40,397 nt of DNA. Origin: an uncultured Alphaproteobacteria bacterium (lineage in GTDB: Bacteria > Pseudomonadota > Alphaproteobacteria > Rhizobiales > Beijerinckiaceae). The position numbers and the translations under genes are program-made. Position 1 is the stretch's first letter. Every line of letters starts with the position of its first letter. Under the pieces are notes generated by a model that worked only from the letters and a program-made list of their open reading frames with translations, had not been told where the DNA came from and made no database searches. The stretch spans positions 1 through 40,397 of the forward strand of contig CALKHP010000057.1 in the NCBI GenBank assembly GCA_937988775.1, written 5' to 3'. Positions 1 through 7,988 of the stretch are shown piece after piece.

Positions 1-2381
1 GCCTTCTTCACGTCATCCACGAGGTCGTAGATGATGTTGTAGTAGCGGATCTCGAGGCCGGCGCGCTCGGCCGCCTCGCGCGCTTCCTTGTGGGCGCGCA
101 CGTTGAAGCCGATCAGCACCGCACCGGAGGCGTTGGCGAGCGTGACGTCGGATTCGCTGATGCCGCCGACGCCCGAATGCAGCACGCGGGCGGCGACCTC
201 GTCGGTGCCGAGCTTGTCGAGCGAGCCGAGGATCGCCTCGACCGAGCCCTGCACGTCGCCCTTGATGACGAGCGGGAACTCGCTTTTGCCGGCCGCCTTG
301 ATCTGGCTCATCATGTCGGCGAGCGTGCGGGTCTGGCCGGCGCCGCGCGCCGCCGCCTGGTCGCGCTTCTGGCGCAGGCGGTAATCGCTGATCTCGCGGG
401 CACGCGCCTCGTTCTCGACGACGGCGACGCGGTCGCCCGCCTCGGGCGCGCCGTTGAAGCCGAGGATTTCGACCGGCACCGAAGGACCGGCCTCGGTGAT
501 CGTCTTGCCCTGGTCGTCGATCAGGGCGCGCACGCGGCCCCATTCGGAGCCGGCAACGACGATATCGCCGATCTTCAGCGTGCCGCGCTGCACCAAGACG
601 GTCGCGACCGGGCCACGGCCGCGATCGAGCTTGGCCTCGACGACCGAACCCTCGGCGGCGCGATGGGGATCGGCCTTGAGATCGAGCAACTCGGCCTGGA
701 GTTGGATCATCTCGAGCAGCTTGTCGAGATTGGTCTTCTTGGTCGCCGAAACCTCGACCTCGATGGTCTCGCCGCCAAGCGATTCGACCTGAACCTCGTA
801 TTGCAGCAACTCGTTGCGCACGCGCTCGGGCTTGGCTTCCGGCTTGTCGATCTTGTTGATCGCCACGATCAGCGGCACCTTGGCCGCCTTGGCATGGTTG
901 ATCGCCTCGACGGTCTGCGGCATGACGCCGTCATCGGCGGCCACGACCAGCACGACGATATCGGTGACCTTGGCGCCGCGCGAACGCATCGCCGTAAAGG
1001 CGGCGTGGCCCGGCGTATCGATGAAGGTGACCTTGCCGCCGAGCGGCGTGGTGACCTGGTAGGCGCCGATATGCTGGGTGATGCCGCCGGCCTCGCCCGA
1101 AACGACATTGGCGTGGCGGATGGCATCGAGCAGCGAGGTCTTGCCGTGATCGACATGGCCCATGATGGTGACGACCGGCGGGCGCGGCTCGAGCGCGCCA
1201 TCGGCGTCGGGCGAATCGAACAGGCCCTCCTCGACGTCGGATTCGGCGACGCGCTTGACGGTATGGCCCATTTCCTCGGCGATGAGCTGGGCGGTATCGG
1301 CATCGATCACATCGGTGATCTTGTGCATCTGGCCCTGCTTCATCAGCATGCGGATAATGTCGACGCCACGCTCCGACATGCGGTTGGCGAGTTCCTGGAT
1401 GGTGATGGTCTCTGGAAGGATCACTTCGCGGAACACCTTTTCCTTCTGCTCGGCATGGCCACCCTTCATGCGCTGCACGCGGCGGCGGAAGGAGGCGACC
1501 GAACGGGTGCGCTCGTCCTCGCCCTGCGTCGCGGTGGTGACGGTCAGGCGGCCACGGTTGCGCTCGGCGCCCTTGACCGGCTTGGCGACCACGACGGTGC
1601 GCATCGGCGGCAGGCCGCCGGGACGGCGCGGACGCAGCGCTTCGCCGGCGTCATCGGTGCGGGGCGCGGCCGGGCGCACGGATGCGCCGGTCGCCTCGCG
1701 CGCGCCGGCGGCAGGTGCCGCGGCCGCGGGGCGCGCCACCGGCTCGCGCGGCTGGAAGCCGTAGCGCACGGTGCCCTGGGGGGCGGCGGGCTTGGTCGGA
1801 CGCTCGAGACGGCCGGTCGGCCGCAGGGCCGGGCCATCGGCGCGGCGCTCGACGACGGCGCGCGCCACCGGCTCGGGTTCGCCGAGCTGGCGAGAGGCGG
1901 CCTCCTGCGCGCGCTGCTTGACCTGCGCCTCGATGCGGCGGCGGCCTTCCTCTTCCTGCTTGCGCGCCTCGGCGGCCTCGCGCTCGCGGCGCTCCTGCTC
2001 ATCGCGGATCGCGCGCTGGCGTGCTTCCTCCTCCTGATGGCGGCGGTCTTCCTCCTCGCGGCGCCGCGCATCGGCGAGCGCCTGGGCGCGCGCCGACTGC
2101 TCGTCGCTCGACAGGGTACGCAGCACGATGCCGGCCGGCCGCGAGGGCGAGACCGGCACTGGCGCGCGCGGCGCCGGCGCTGCGGGCGCCGGGCTCAGCG
2201 TTTCGCGCGGCTTCTCGCCCGGCGACAGCACGCGGCGCTTCACCGTCTCGACCACGACCGCCTTGCTGCGGCCATGGGAGAAGCTCTGACGCACCACGCC
2301 CTGCTCCGGACGCTTGAGGCTCAAGGTCTTGCCGGAATTCACGGAAAGCGTCTTGTCGCCGCTGGTCTTGTTATCACTCAT
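1..2381 (-). CDS. infB: Translation initiation factor IF-2 (partial, C-terminus beyond window)
   Basis: IF-2 is the GTPase that brings initiator fMet-tRNA to the 30S subunit and promotes 50S joining. The gene enters from the left edge, so only about 793 N-terminal codons are present. It starts MSDNKTSGDKTLSVNSGKTL, as rhizobial IF-2 proteins do. A long charged, Ala/Arg/Glu-rich N-terminal region precedes the G domain, whose motifs are clear: GHVDHGKT at residues 408-415, DTPGH at 455-459 and NKID at 509-512. Missing are the last C-terminal part and the stop codon. It is the last visible gene of rimP-nusA-ylxR-infB, 23 nt behind the RNA-binding protein gene. The GC-rich N-terminal region leaves a long spurious open frame on the opposite strand, which I do not call. 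Confidence 0.97.
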   Translation of the reverse strand, partial: MSDNKTSGDKTLSVNSGKTLSLKRPEQGVVRQSFSHGRSKAVVVETVKRRVLSPGEKPRETLSPAPAAPAPRAPVPVSPSRPAGIVLRTLSSDEQSARAQALADARRREEEDRRHQEEEARQRAIRDEQERREREAAEARKQEEEGRRRIEAQVKQRAQEAASRQLGEPEPVARAVVERRADGPALRPTGRLERPTKPAAPQGTVRYGFQPREPVARPAAAAPAAGAREATGASVRPAAPRTDDAGEALRPRRPGGLPPMRTVVVAKPVKGAERNRGRLTVTTATQGEDERTRSVASFRRRVQRMKGGHAEQKEKVFREVILPETITIQELANRMSERGVDIIRMLMKQGQMHKITDVIDADTAQLIAEEMGHTVKRVAESDVEEGLFDSPDADGALEPRPPVVTIMGHVDHGKTSLLDAIRHANVVSGEAGGITQHIGAYQVTTPLGGKVTFIDTPGHAAFTAMRSRGAKVTDIVVLVVAADDGVMPQTVEAINHAKAAKVPLIVAINKIDKPEAKPERVRNELLQYEVQVESLGGETIEVEVSATKKTNLDKLLEMIQLQAELLDLKADPHRAAEGSVVEAKLDRGRGPVATVLVQRGTLKIGDIVVAGSEWGRVRALIDDQGKTITEAGPSVPVEILGFNGAPEAGDRVAVVENEARAREISDYRLRQKRDQAAARGAGQTRTLADMMSQIKAAGKSEFPLVIKGDVQGSVEAILGSLDKLGTDEVAARVLHSGVGGISESDVTLANASGAVLIGFNVRAHKEAREAAERAGLEIRYYNIIYDLVDDVKK

Positions 2382-2404
2382 TCTCGATCGGTTCCTACGA
2401 ATCC

Positions 2405-3124
2405 TCAGGCCCGCGCTGGAGCAGGTCCGCCAAATGCGTGGCCAGCCGGTCCCAAATCGCCGGATATGCCCCCCATCCGGTAATTTGCCAGCCCTCGGCA
2501 TCGCTTGACGAAAGCGTCGCCCGCCGCACCCGCATGTGCGACGGCGTGTATGACATTTTCCCGGCCCAAAGCCAAACTCAATTGCGCCGCGCTGAAAAGC
2601 TCGACGACAACGGGCCTTGCCTCGCCGTGCAGTGCGGCGGCGAGCCTGTCCAATTTGGCGCGGCCATCGGGCGCGCCGTCGGAGGCCTCTATCCTAGCCG
2701 AAAGCTTCGCCTCACGCAAAGCCGCCGCGATCTTGGCGAAGCCGCAGGTGATCAGGCCGGCCTTGTTGGCCATGGCGAGGCTCTGCAGGCACGCGCTGAC
2801 CTGGAGCGCGTCGACCAGCGCCGGCAAATCCTCCGGCAGCTCCACCGGACGCTTGAACGCCCTGGCGAAAGCCCTGGTCCTGACCGCCGTCGCGACGGTC
2901 GCGGCCTCCGCCGTCAGCCAGACGCCCCGGCCCGGCAGGCGGTGCCTGAGATCGGGCGTGACGCAGCCGGCGGGATCGAGCACGAAGCGCAGCAGATCAG
3001 AGATCGGCCGCCTGTGCCGTGACACAGCGCACTGGCGCACCGGCCCCGTATCGCCGTCGACATCCTCAAGCTGCCGCCTGTCCGCCAAACCATCATCCCT
3101 TCCCGCCCCGTCCCGGGCGTCCAC
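2405..3124 (-). CDS. ylxR: YlxR-family RNA-binding protein with L7Ae-like C-terminal domain
   Basis: 239 residues. The N-terminal half matches the YlxR/DUF448 fold: RQCAVSRHRRP followed by LLRFV and the GRGVWL loop at about residues 30-70. The C-terminal half, around GLITCGFAKIAAAL, looks like the L7Ae/YlxQ type RNA-binding domain that alphaproteobacteria often fuse to YlxR. YlxR-type proteins bind RNA, and the Gram-positive homologue is reported to modulate RNase P; the role here is inferred from family and operon. The start is GTG at 3124, 9 nt after the nusA stop, with no better ATG nearby. The gene lies between nusA and infB, its canonical place. Confidence 0.88.
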   Translation of the reverse strand: MDARDGAGRDDGLADRRQLEDVDGDTGPVRQCAVSRHRRPISDLLRFVLDPAGCVTPDLRHRLPGRGVWLTAEAATVATAVRTRAFARAFKRPVELPEDLPALVDALQVSACLQSLAMANKAGLITCGFAKIAAALREAKLSARIEASDGAPDGRAKLDRLAAALHGEARPVVVELFSAAQLSLALGRENVIHAVAHAGAAGDAFVKRCRGLANYRMGGISGDLGPAGHAFGGPAPARA

Positions 3125-3133
3125 CCAGCCACG

Positions 3134-4759
3134 TCACGAGGCGTGCGGCGCTTCTGTCGCGCCAGCCTCTTCAACGGCCGGTTCGCCTTCGGCCACCTCA
3201 TCGGCGACAGGCGCTTCCTCGATCCAGCCCGCCTTGACGCGGGCCGCGGTGACGATCGCCTCGGCCTCTTCCTTCGACAGCTCGAAATCCTTCAGGATGC
3301 CGTCGAAACGCTGGACCTCGCCGTTCTTGCGCTCGGTCCAGCCGATCAGGTCGTCGGTGGCGCAGCCGGCGACATCCTCGACGGTCTTGATGTCGTTCTC
3401 GCCGAAGGCGACCGTCATGGCGCTGTTGACGCCGTCGATCTCCTTGACGGCATCCTCGACGCCGAGCTCGATGCGCCGGGCGTCGTTGGCCGCCTCGATC
3501 ATCGCCAGATGCTCGCGGGCGCGGTTCTGGATCTCGCCGGCGGTCTCCTCGTCGAAGCCCTCGATGCCGGCGACTTCCGCCGGCTCGACATAGGCCAGTT
3601 CCTCGACGGTGCGGAAGCCTTCCGAGGCAAGCAGCTGACCAACGACCTCGTCGACGTTCAGCGCGTTCATGAACGAGGTCGAGCGTTCGGCGAATTCCTT
3701 CTGGCGGCGCTCGGATTCCTCGGCCTCGGTCAGGATGTCGATGTTCCAGCCGGTGAGCTGCGAGGCAAGCCGCACGTTCTGGCCGCGCCGGCCGATGGCG
3801 AGCGAGAGCTGCTCGTCGGGCACCACGACCTCGATGCGCTCGCTATCCTCGTCGAGCACGACCTTGGCGACTTCCGCCGGCTGCAGCGCGTTGACGATGA
3901 AGGTGGCGATATCCTCCGACCACGGGATGATGTCGATCTTCTCGCCCTGCAACTCGCCGACCACGGCCTGCACGCGCGAACCGCGCATGCCGACGCAGGC
4001 GCCGACCGGATCGATCGAGGAATCGCGGCTGATCACGGCGATCTTGGCGCGCGAGCCCGGATCGCGCGCCACGGCGCGGATCTCGATGATGCCGTCATAG
4101 ATCTCCGGCACTTCCTGCGCGAACAGCTTGGCCATGAACTGGGGATGGGTGCGCGACAGGAAAATCTGCGGGCCGCGCTGCTCGCGGCGCACGTCGTAGA
4201 GATAGGAGCGGATACGGTCGCCGGGGCGGAAAGTCTCGCGCGGGATCAGTTCGTCGCGGCGCAGCACCGCCTCGCCACGGCCGAGATCGACGACGACATT
4301 GCCGTATTCGACACGCTTGACCTGGCCGTTGAGAATCTCGCCGACGCGGTCCTTGTATTCGTCATACTGGCGGTCGCGCTCGGCGTCGCGCACCTTCTGC
4401 ACGATGACCTGCTTGGCCGACTGCGCCGCGATGCGGCCGAAATCGAACGGCGGCAGCGGCTCGGCGATATAGTCGCCGACCTGGGCGGCCGGGTTGCGCC
4501 GGCGCGCATCGGCGATGTCGATATGGATGGCGTTGTTCTCGATCTCGTCGACGACGAGCAGCAGGCGCGACAGCCTGATCTCGCCGGTGCGCGGATTGAT
4601 CTCGGCGCGGACCTCGGTCTCGCTGCCGTAGCGCGAGCGCGCCGCCTTCTGGATGGCGTCCTCCATGGCGGTCAGCACGATCTGGCGATCGATCTGCTTC
4701 TCGCGGGCGACGGCGTCGGCGATCTGCAACAGTTCGAGCCGGTTTGCACTAATGACCAT
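3134..4759 (-). CDS. nusA: Transcription termination/antitermination factor NusA
   Basis: 541 residues. NusA binds RNA polymerase and nascent RNA and controls pausing, intrinsic and Rho-dependent termination and rRNA antitermination. Domains in order: NusA N-terminal domain (about 1-125, starting MVISANRLELLQIADAVARE), an S1 domain (about 135-200, GQVKRVEYGNVVVDLGRGEAVL), two KH domains (about 225-345, including GACVGMRGSRVQAVVGELQGEKIDI and AIGRRGQNVRLASQL), then two C-terminal helix-hairpin-helix acidic repeats (FRTVEELAYVEPAEVAGIEGF; IKTVEDVAGCATDDLIGW). The tail is Glu/Ala-rich. The ATG start lies 54 nt after rimP. Length and domain order are normal for the proteobacterial protein. Confidence 0.98.
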   Translation of the reverse strand: MVISANRLELLQIADAVAREKQIDRQIVLTAMEDAIQKAARSRYGSETEVRAEINPRTGEIRLSRLLLVVDEIENNAIHIDIADARRRNPAAQVGDYIAEPLPPFDFGRIAAQSAKQVIVQKVRDAERDRQYDEYKDRVGEILNGQVKRVEYGNVVVDLGRGEAVLRRDELIPRETFRPGDRIRSYLYDVRREQRGPQIFLSRTHPQFMAKLFAQEVPEIYDGIIEIRAVARDPGSRAKIAVISRDSSIDPVGACVGMRGSRVQAVVGELQGEKIDIIPWSEDIATFIVNALQPAEVAKVVLDEDSERIEVVVPDEQLSLAIGRRGQNVRLASQLTGWNIDILTEAEESERRQKEFAERSTSFMNALNVDEVVGQLLASEGFRTVEELAYVEPAEVAGIEGFDEETAGEIQNRAREHLAMIEAANDARRIELGVEDAVKEIDGVNSAMTVAFGENDIKTVEDVAGCATDDLIGWTERKNGEVQRFDGILKDFELSKEEAEAIVTAARVKAGWIEEAPVADEVAEGEPAVEEAGATEAPHAS

Positions 4760-4813
4760 GGTCGATCCCTTTTTTCAGTCCCTGAAAACCGTGGGCGGTG
4801 TCTGCTTTCGATA

Positions 4814-5527
4814 TCAACTCGGGCTCTGTCGCTTCGGCTTGGCGAAGCGACCCGGGCCGCGGCTCGGCCGCTTGCCGGCGGCCGGCGCCACCGGCTCCTC
4901 CGCAAGCGCCGGACTTTCGGCGGCCTCGGGCGCCTCGTCGGCGTCGCCGTCCGGATCGCCCGCGCCACGCAACGCCTCCTTGCCACGGCGCAGCGATTCC
5001 CGGATCAACTCGTCCGAGAGCACGAGCCGGGCTTCCGCCATCTCGTCGATGCGCAGCAGCGCGGTATCGGGCTGGCCTTCCTTGACATCGAGCAACGCGA
5101 TCTCGGCGACGCCATCCGCCATGCCCTCGATCACGCCGCGAAAGCGCTTGCGGCCGGCGACCGGCACCGCCATCTCGATCTTGGCCTCATGGCCGCGCCA
5201 GCGCTCGAAATCGCTGGCGCGCACCAGCGGCCGGTCGATGCCGGGCGAGGACACTTCGAGCGCGTAGGCGCGCTCGATCGGGTCCTCGACATCGAGCACC
5301 GGCGAGACGGCCTTGCTGACGGCCTCGCAATCCTCGACGCCCATGGTGCCGTCCGGCCGCTCGGCCATGATCTGCACGGTGGCGCCGTTGACGCTCGACA
5401 CCTTCACGCGCACGAGCCGGTAGCCGACATCCTCGATCACGGGCTCAAGCAGCCGCGCGATGCGCGCCGCGACGCCCTGCTCGAGGATCAGACGGTTTTC
5501 CTGTGTAAGGCGGCTTTCCTGCACCAT
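4814..5527 (-). CDS. rimP: Ribosome maturation factor RimP
   Basis: 237 residues from ATG 5527. RimP helps 30S subunit maturation. Recognisable segments: an N-terminal alpha/beta domain (RIARLLEPVIEDVGYRLVRV) with the conserved YALEVSSPGIDRPL at about residues 90-105, then an SH3-like barrel (GVIEGMADGVAEIAL). The Ala/Glu/Pro-rich, then basic tail (GPGRFAKPKRQ) is typical of rhizobial RimP. The frame stays open far upstream, but the alignable protein begins at MVQESRLTQENRL; its Shine-Dalgarno is weak. It is the first gene of the rimP-nusA-ylxR-infB operon. Its leader carries a terminator-like hairpin whose T-tract ends 24 nt before the start, so expression may be attenuated (see 5562-5585). 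Confidence 0.95.
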   Translation of the reverse strand: MVQESRLTQENRLILEQGVAARIARLLEPVIEDVGYRLVRVKVSSVNGATVQIMAERPDGTMGVEDCEAVSKAVSPVLDVEDPIERAYALEVSSPGIDRPLVRASDFERWRGHEAKIEMAVPVAGRKRFRGVIEGMADGVAEIALLDVKEGQPDTALLRIDEMAEARLVLSDELIRESLRRGKEALRGAGDPDGDADEAPEAAESPALAEEPVAPAAGKRPSRGPGRFAKPKRQSPS

Positions 5528-5550
5528 GAAGATGCGCGACCCCTGACCGT

Positions 5551-5585
5551 TAAAACGAAAAGAGCGGGCCCCGCAGGACCCACTC
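5551..5585 (-). terminator. Intrinsic-terminator-like hairpin in the rimP leader
   Basis: Read on the minus strand, GAGTGGGTCC (5585-5576) pairs with GGGCCCGCTC (5571-5562) over ten base pairs, two of them G-U, across a TGCG loop. TTTTCGTTTTA follows directly (5561-5551). This is a textbook factor-independent terminator, yet no gene ends here: the next minus-strand gene is rimP, starting 24 nt downstream. It is therefore either a leader attenuator or the end of a short RNA. Confidence 0.75.
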
Positions 5586-5760
5586 CACCATGTCCTTATC
5601 GGACGACAGCAATGAGTGAATGCCTTCGATATAACGAATTCCGAAGCCTCCTTCAAGGGTTTCCGTCGAAACCCGCAAATCCGCTCGACTTGGCATGCCG
5701 CCATAAGCGCTTTCTTCACCTGTTTGCGGCATGACCCATTGGAACAAAGGTGTGGGTCCG
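5552..5760 (-). ncRNA. Candidate structured leader/attenuator RNA upstream of rimP
   Basis: On the minus strand this non-coding segment holds several perfect short stems: CATGCCGC with GCGGCATG (5733-5726 and 5701-5694), GGGTTTC/GAAACCC around a 4-nt loop (5674-5657), GTCC/GGAC around GATAA (5604-5592), and the terminator at 5585-5562. The 5' segment GGACCCAC (5759-5752) is exactly complementary to GTGGGTCC in the terminator's first arm (5583-5576), so the RNA could switch between terminator and antiterminator. Base composition is AT-richer than in neighbouring genes. I cannot name a known RNA family. A 65-codon open frame crosses it but lacks local codon preference. The 5' end and promoter were not identified. 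Confidence 0.5.
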
Positions 5761-5794
5761 GGCCGCCGGCAGCCGCCAGCCTCTGTTCTTGAAT

Positions 5795-5809
5795 CTGCCG
5801 TAGCGGCAG
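5795..5809. promoter_or_regulatory. Inverted repeat upstream of the DUF2336 pair
   Basis: CTGCCG-TAG-CGGCAG is a perfect 6-bp inverted repeat with a 3-nt centre, 31 nt before the ATG at 5840. It could be an operator or a short hairpin in the 5' end of the message. No regulator is identified. Confidence 0.35.
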
Positions 5810-5839
5810 CCGGGCGTTTACTTGGGGTGGGGAGAGGTC

Positions 5840-6940
5840 ATGTCGCTGCAGGCGCGTCATCTCATCGAGGAAGTCGAGACGGAACTGGCAACGGCCTCGC
5901 CCGACCGGCGGCTCGACATGCTGCGCCGCGTCACCGACCTGTGCGTCAGCACGGCGTCCACGCTCAGCGACGACAAACTCTCGACCTTCGACCACATCAT
6001 CACCTGGATGGCGCATGACATGGAGTTCCGCGCCCGGCTCGAATTGTCCGAGCGGCTCTCGACGCTCGAACGCGCGCCGCGCAAGATCCTCAGTGATCTC
6101 GCCGCCGACGAGGTCTACGAGGTGGCGAGGCCGATCCTGGAAAACTCCAAGGCGATCGCCGAGGACGTGCTGGTGCGCATCGCGGAAGCGGGCGACGAAA
6201 GCCGGCTGATCTCGATCGCGCGCCGCGCCACCGTGTCCGAGCGGCTCTCCGACGTGATCGTCAAGAACGGCGGCTCGGTCTCGGTGCAGGCGGTGGCCGA
6301 TAATCGCGGCGCGCGCTTCTCCGAATATGGTTTCAACCGCCTGGTCGAGCGCGCCGACGGGGATATGCGGCTGCAATCGATCCTCGCCAAGCGCAGCGAC
6401 CTGCCGCCCGAGGTCGTCGGCCGCCTGACCGAGCAGGCGAAGCAGCGCGCGGCGCAATCGCTCGGCCGCAGCCTCGGCGACGCGCGGCAGGGCGCGGTCG
6501 ATGCCGCAATCGACGGCATCGCGGCCGAGATCGTGCGCAACCAGAACGCCGCCGCGCTGCTGACCGAAAACGACGAGGCCGAGCGCGAGGTGACCGCGCT
6601 ATGGGAAAGCGGCAAGCTCGACGAGGCCAGGATCGTCGGCTGGATCGCGGCCGGCGAGATCGGCCACGCGCTCTACGGCCTGCGCCGGCTGACGCGGCTG
6701 CCGTTCTCGACCATCAAACAGGCCTTCCACGCGCCAGTGACCGATCCGCTGCTGTTCATGGTCAAGTCGGTGCCGCTCGCGCTCGACACCTATCACCAGT
6801 TGCTGGCGGCCAAGATCGGCTACCGGCCGAGCGAGGCGCAACTGGTGGAGGAAACCCGCAATTACGAATTGCTGTCCGTCGCCACCGCGCAGCGCACCGT
6901 GCGCTTCATGGCGGCACGCAGCGCCGCGATCGCGGCCTGA
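5840..6940 (+). CDS. DUF2336 domain protein (first of tandem pair)
   Basis: 366 residues of the alphaproteobacterial DUF2336 family, which has no established function to my knowledge. The sequence is almost wholly helical, with repeat-like helices of about 35 residues, no signal peptide and no membrane segment, so a cytoplasmic helical-repeat scaffold is plausible (inference). The conserved stretch FDHIITWMAHDMEFRARLELSERL...APRKILSDLAADEVYEVARPIL (residues about 45-105) recurs in the next gene. A GGGGAGAGG ribosome binding site supports ATG 5840 over a TTG at 5822. It is followed after 6 nt by a second DUF2336 gene, so the two are almost certainly co-transcribed. Confidence 0.8.
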   Translation: MSLQARHLIEEVETELATASPDRRLDMLRRVTDLCVSTASTLSDDKLSTFDHIITWMAHDMEFRARLELSERLSTLERAPRKILSDLAADEVYEVARPILENSKAIAEDVLVRIAEAGDESRLISIARRATVSERLSDVIVKNGGSVSVQAVADNRGARFSEYGFNRLVERADGDMRLQSILAKRSDLPPEVVGRLTEQAKQRAAQSLGRSLGDARQGAVDAAIDGIAAEIVRNQNAAALLTENDEAEREVTALWESGKLDEARIVGWIAAGEIGHALYGLRRLTRLPFSTIKQAFHAPVTDPLLFMVKSVPLALDTYHQLLAAKIGYRPSEAQLVEETRNYELLSVATAQRTVRFMAARSAAIAA

Positions 6941-6946
6941 CGGCCG

Positions 6947-7966
6947 ATGGCAGGACAGAGCGCCCGGACCGTTGCCGCGCCCGAGGGCGCCATCGTGCTG
7001 CTTGACGAACTCGACCTGGCGCTGCGGCGCCAGCCCGATGACGGCGCGCCGGCGCGCATGCTCGGCGATCTCACCACCTTGTTCATCCGCCATGCCGCCG
7101 GGCTTGGCGAGGACCAGGTCGTGGTGTTCGACAATATCATCGTGCGGCTCGCCGACGTGGTCGAAATCCCGATCCGGGCGCTTCTGGCCGACCGGCTCGC
7201 CGGCTTCCCGAACGCGCCGCTCAGGCTGATGCGCAAGCTCGCCTATGACGAGATCGTCGTGGCGCGCCCGGTGCTGCTGCGCTCGCCGCGCCTGAACGAG
7301 ACCGACCTGGTGTCGGTGGCGCTGACGCGTGGCCTCGCGCATATGGCGGCGATGGCCGGGCGGCCGCAGCTTGCCAGCATCGTCACCGATGTGCTGGTGC
7401 TGAGCGGCGAGACCGAGGTGATGCGGGCCGTCGCCGCCAATCCGGGCGCAACATTCTCGGCGCGCGGCCATGCGCTGCTCGTCGAGCGCGCCGGCCTCGA
7501 CGCCACGCTGCAAGCGACGATGCGGCGGCGCGCCACGCTGCCGGAGAGCGCCGCACGCGGCGCGGCCAAACGCCGCCCGCTCGACCGCAACCGTTTCACG
7601 GCCGCGGCAGCCGCCATCGCCCGCCTGTTCGCCGAGAGCCGGCTTTCGGAGCCGCAAATCCACGCCTGGGCCAGCGAAGGCCGCCTGGAAGAGGTGATCT
7701 GCAGCCTGGCGGCGCTTGCCGACCTGCCCATGCCGCTGGTGATGCGGGTATTCGCCCTCAACGACGAGGCACTGCTGCTGGCGATCGCGCGGCGGCTCGA
7801 TTTCGCGCACGACACGGCGACGGCCCTTGGCGCCCTGCTCGCCGGAGAGGGCCAGAGCGCGGCCGAGAGCGCCGCGATCGGCCGGCGCTACGCCGCCATG
7901 ACGACAGTCGCCGCCGAACGCGCCCTGCGCTTCACGCAAATGCGCGCCGGCGCGCACCACGCCTGA
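6947..7966 (+). CDS. DUF2336 domain protein (second of tandem pair)
   Basis: 339 residues, diverged from its upstream neighbour but with the same signature: FDNIIVRLADVVEIPIRALLADRLAGFPNAPLRLMRKLAYDEIVVARPVL aligns with the first protein's conserved block. Helical, rich in Ala and Arg, no membrane segment or signal peptide. The low overall identity between the pair suggests an old duplication with separate roles, or a heteromeric complex (inference). It ends 9 nt from the convergent trmB stop; a hairpin lies across that junction. No function can be assigned. Confidence 0.75.
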   Translation: MAGQSARTVAAPEGAIVLLDELDLALRRQPDDGAPARMLGDLTTLFIRHAAGLGEDQVVVFDNIIVRLADVVEIPIRALLADRLAGFPNAPLRLMRKLAYDEIVVARPVLLRSPRLNETDLVSVALTRGLAHMAAMAGRPQLASIVTDVLVLSGETEVMRAVAANPGATFSARGHALLVERAGLDATLQATMRRRATLPESAARGAAKRRPLDRNRFTAAAAAIARLFAESRLSEPQIHAWASEGRLEEVICSLAALADLPMPLVMRVFALNDEALLLAIARRLDFAHDTATALGALLAGEGQSAAESAAIGRRYAAMTTVAAERALRFTQMRAGAHHA

Positions 7967-7967
7967 G

Positions 7968-7988
7968 CATCCGGATCAGCGCCGGATG
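7968..7988. terminator. Hairpin at the convergent DUF2336/trmB junction
   Basis: CATCCGG (7968-7974) and CCGGATG (7982-7988) form a perfect 7-bp stem around a 7-nt loop that contains the trmB stop codon. There is no T-tract on either strand, so it is at best a weak or Rho-assisted bidirectional end. Confidence 0.35.

Larger units (their letters stand above)
5528..5839. other. Divergent intergenic region rimP / DUF2336 (312 nt)
   Basis: No convincing gene lies here. It must contain the minus-strand promoter of the rimP operon and the plus-strand promoter of the DUF2336 pair. The left two thirds hold the candidate rimP leader RNA. The right third holds the inverted repeat at 5795-5809 and a strong ribosome binding site (GGGGAGAGG) just before the ATG at 5840. 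No tRNA-fMet gene precedes rimP, unlike in enterobacteria. Confidence 0.7.

Noticed and set aside
90..2483. Long plus-strand open frame opposite infB
   Set aside because: It is complementary to a clearly coding IF-2 gene with all G motifs; long antisense frames are expected at this GC content.
3143..5734. Very long plus-strand open frame opposite nusA and rimP
   Set aside because: Antisense to two recognised genes and without any recognisable domain.
5550..5747. A 65-codon minus-strand open frame upstream of rimP ending at the terminator T-tract
   Set aside because: It starts with TTG without a ribosome binding site, its third codon positions are not GC-rich like the genes around it, and its last codons are the terminator hairpin. 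It fits a structured RNA better, though a small leader peptide cannot be excluded.
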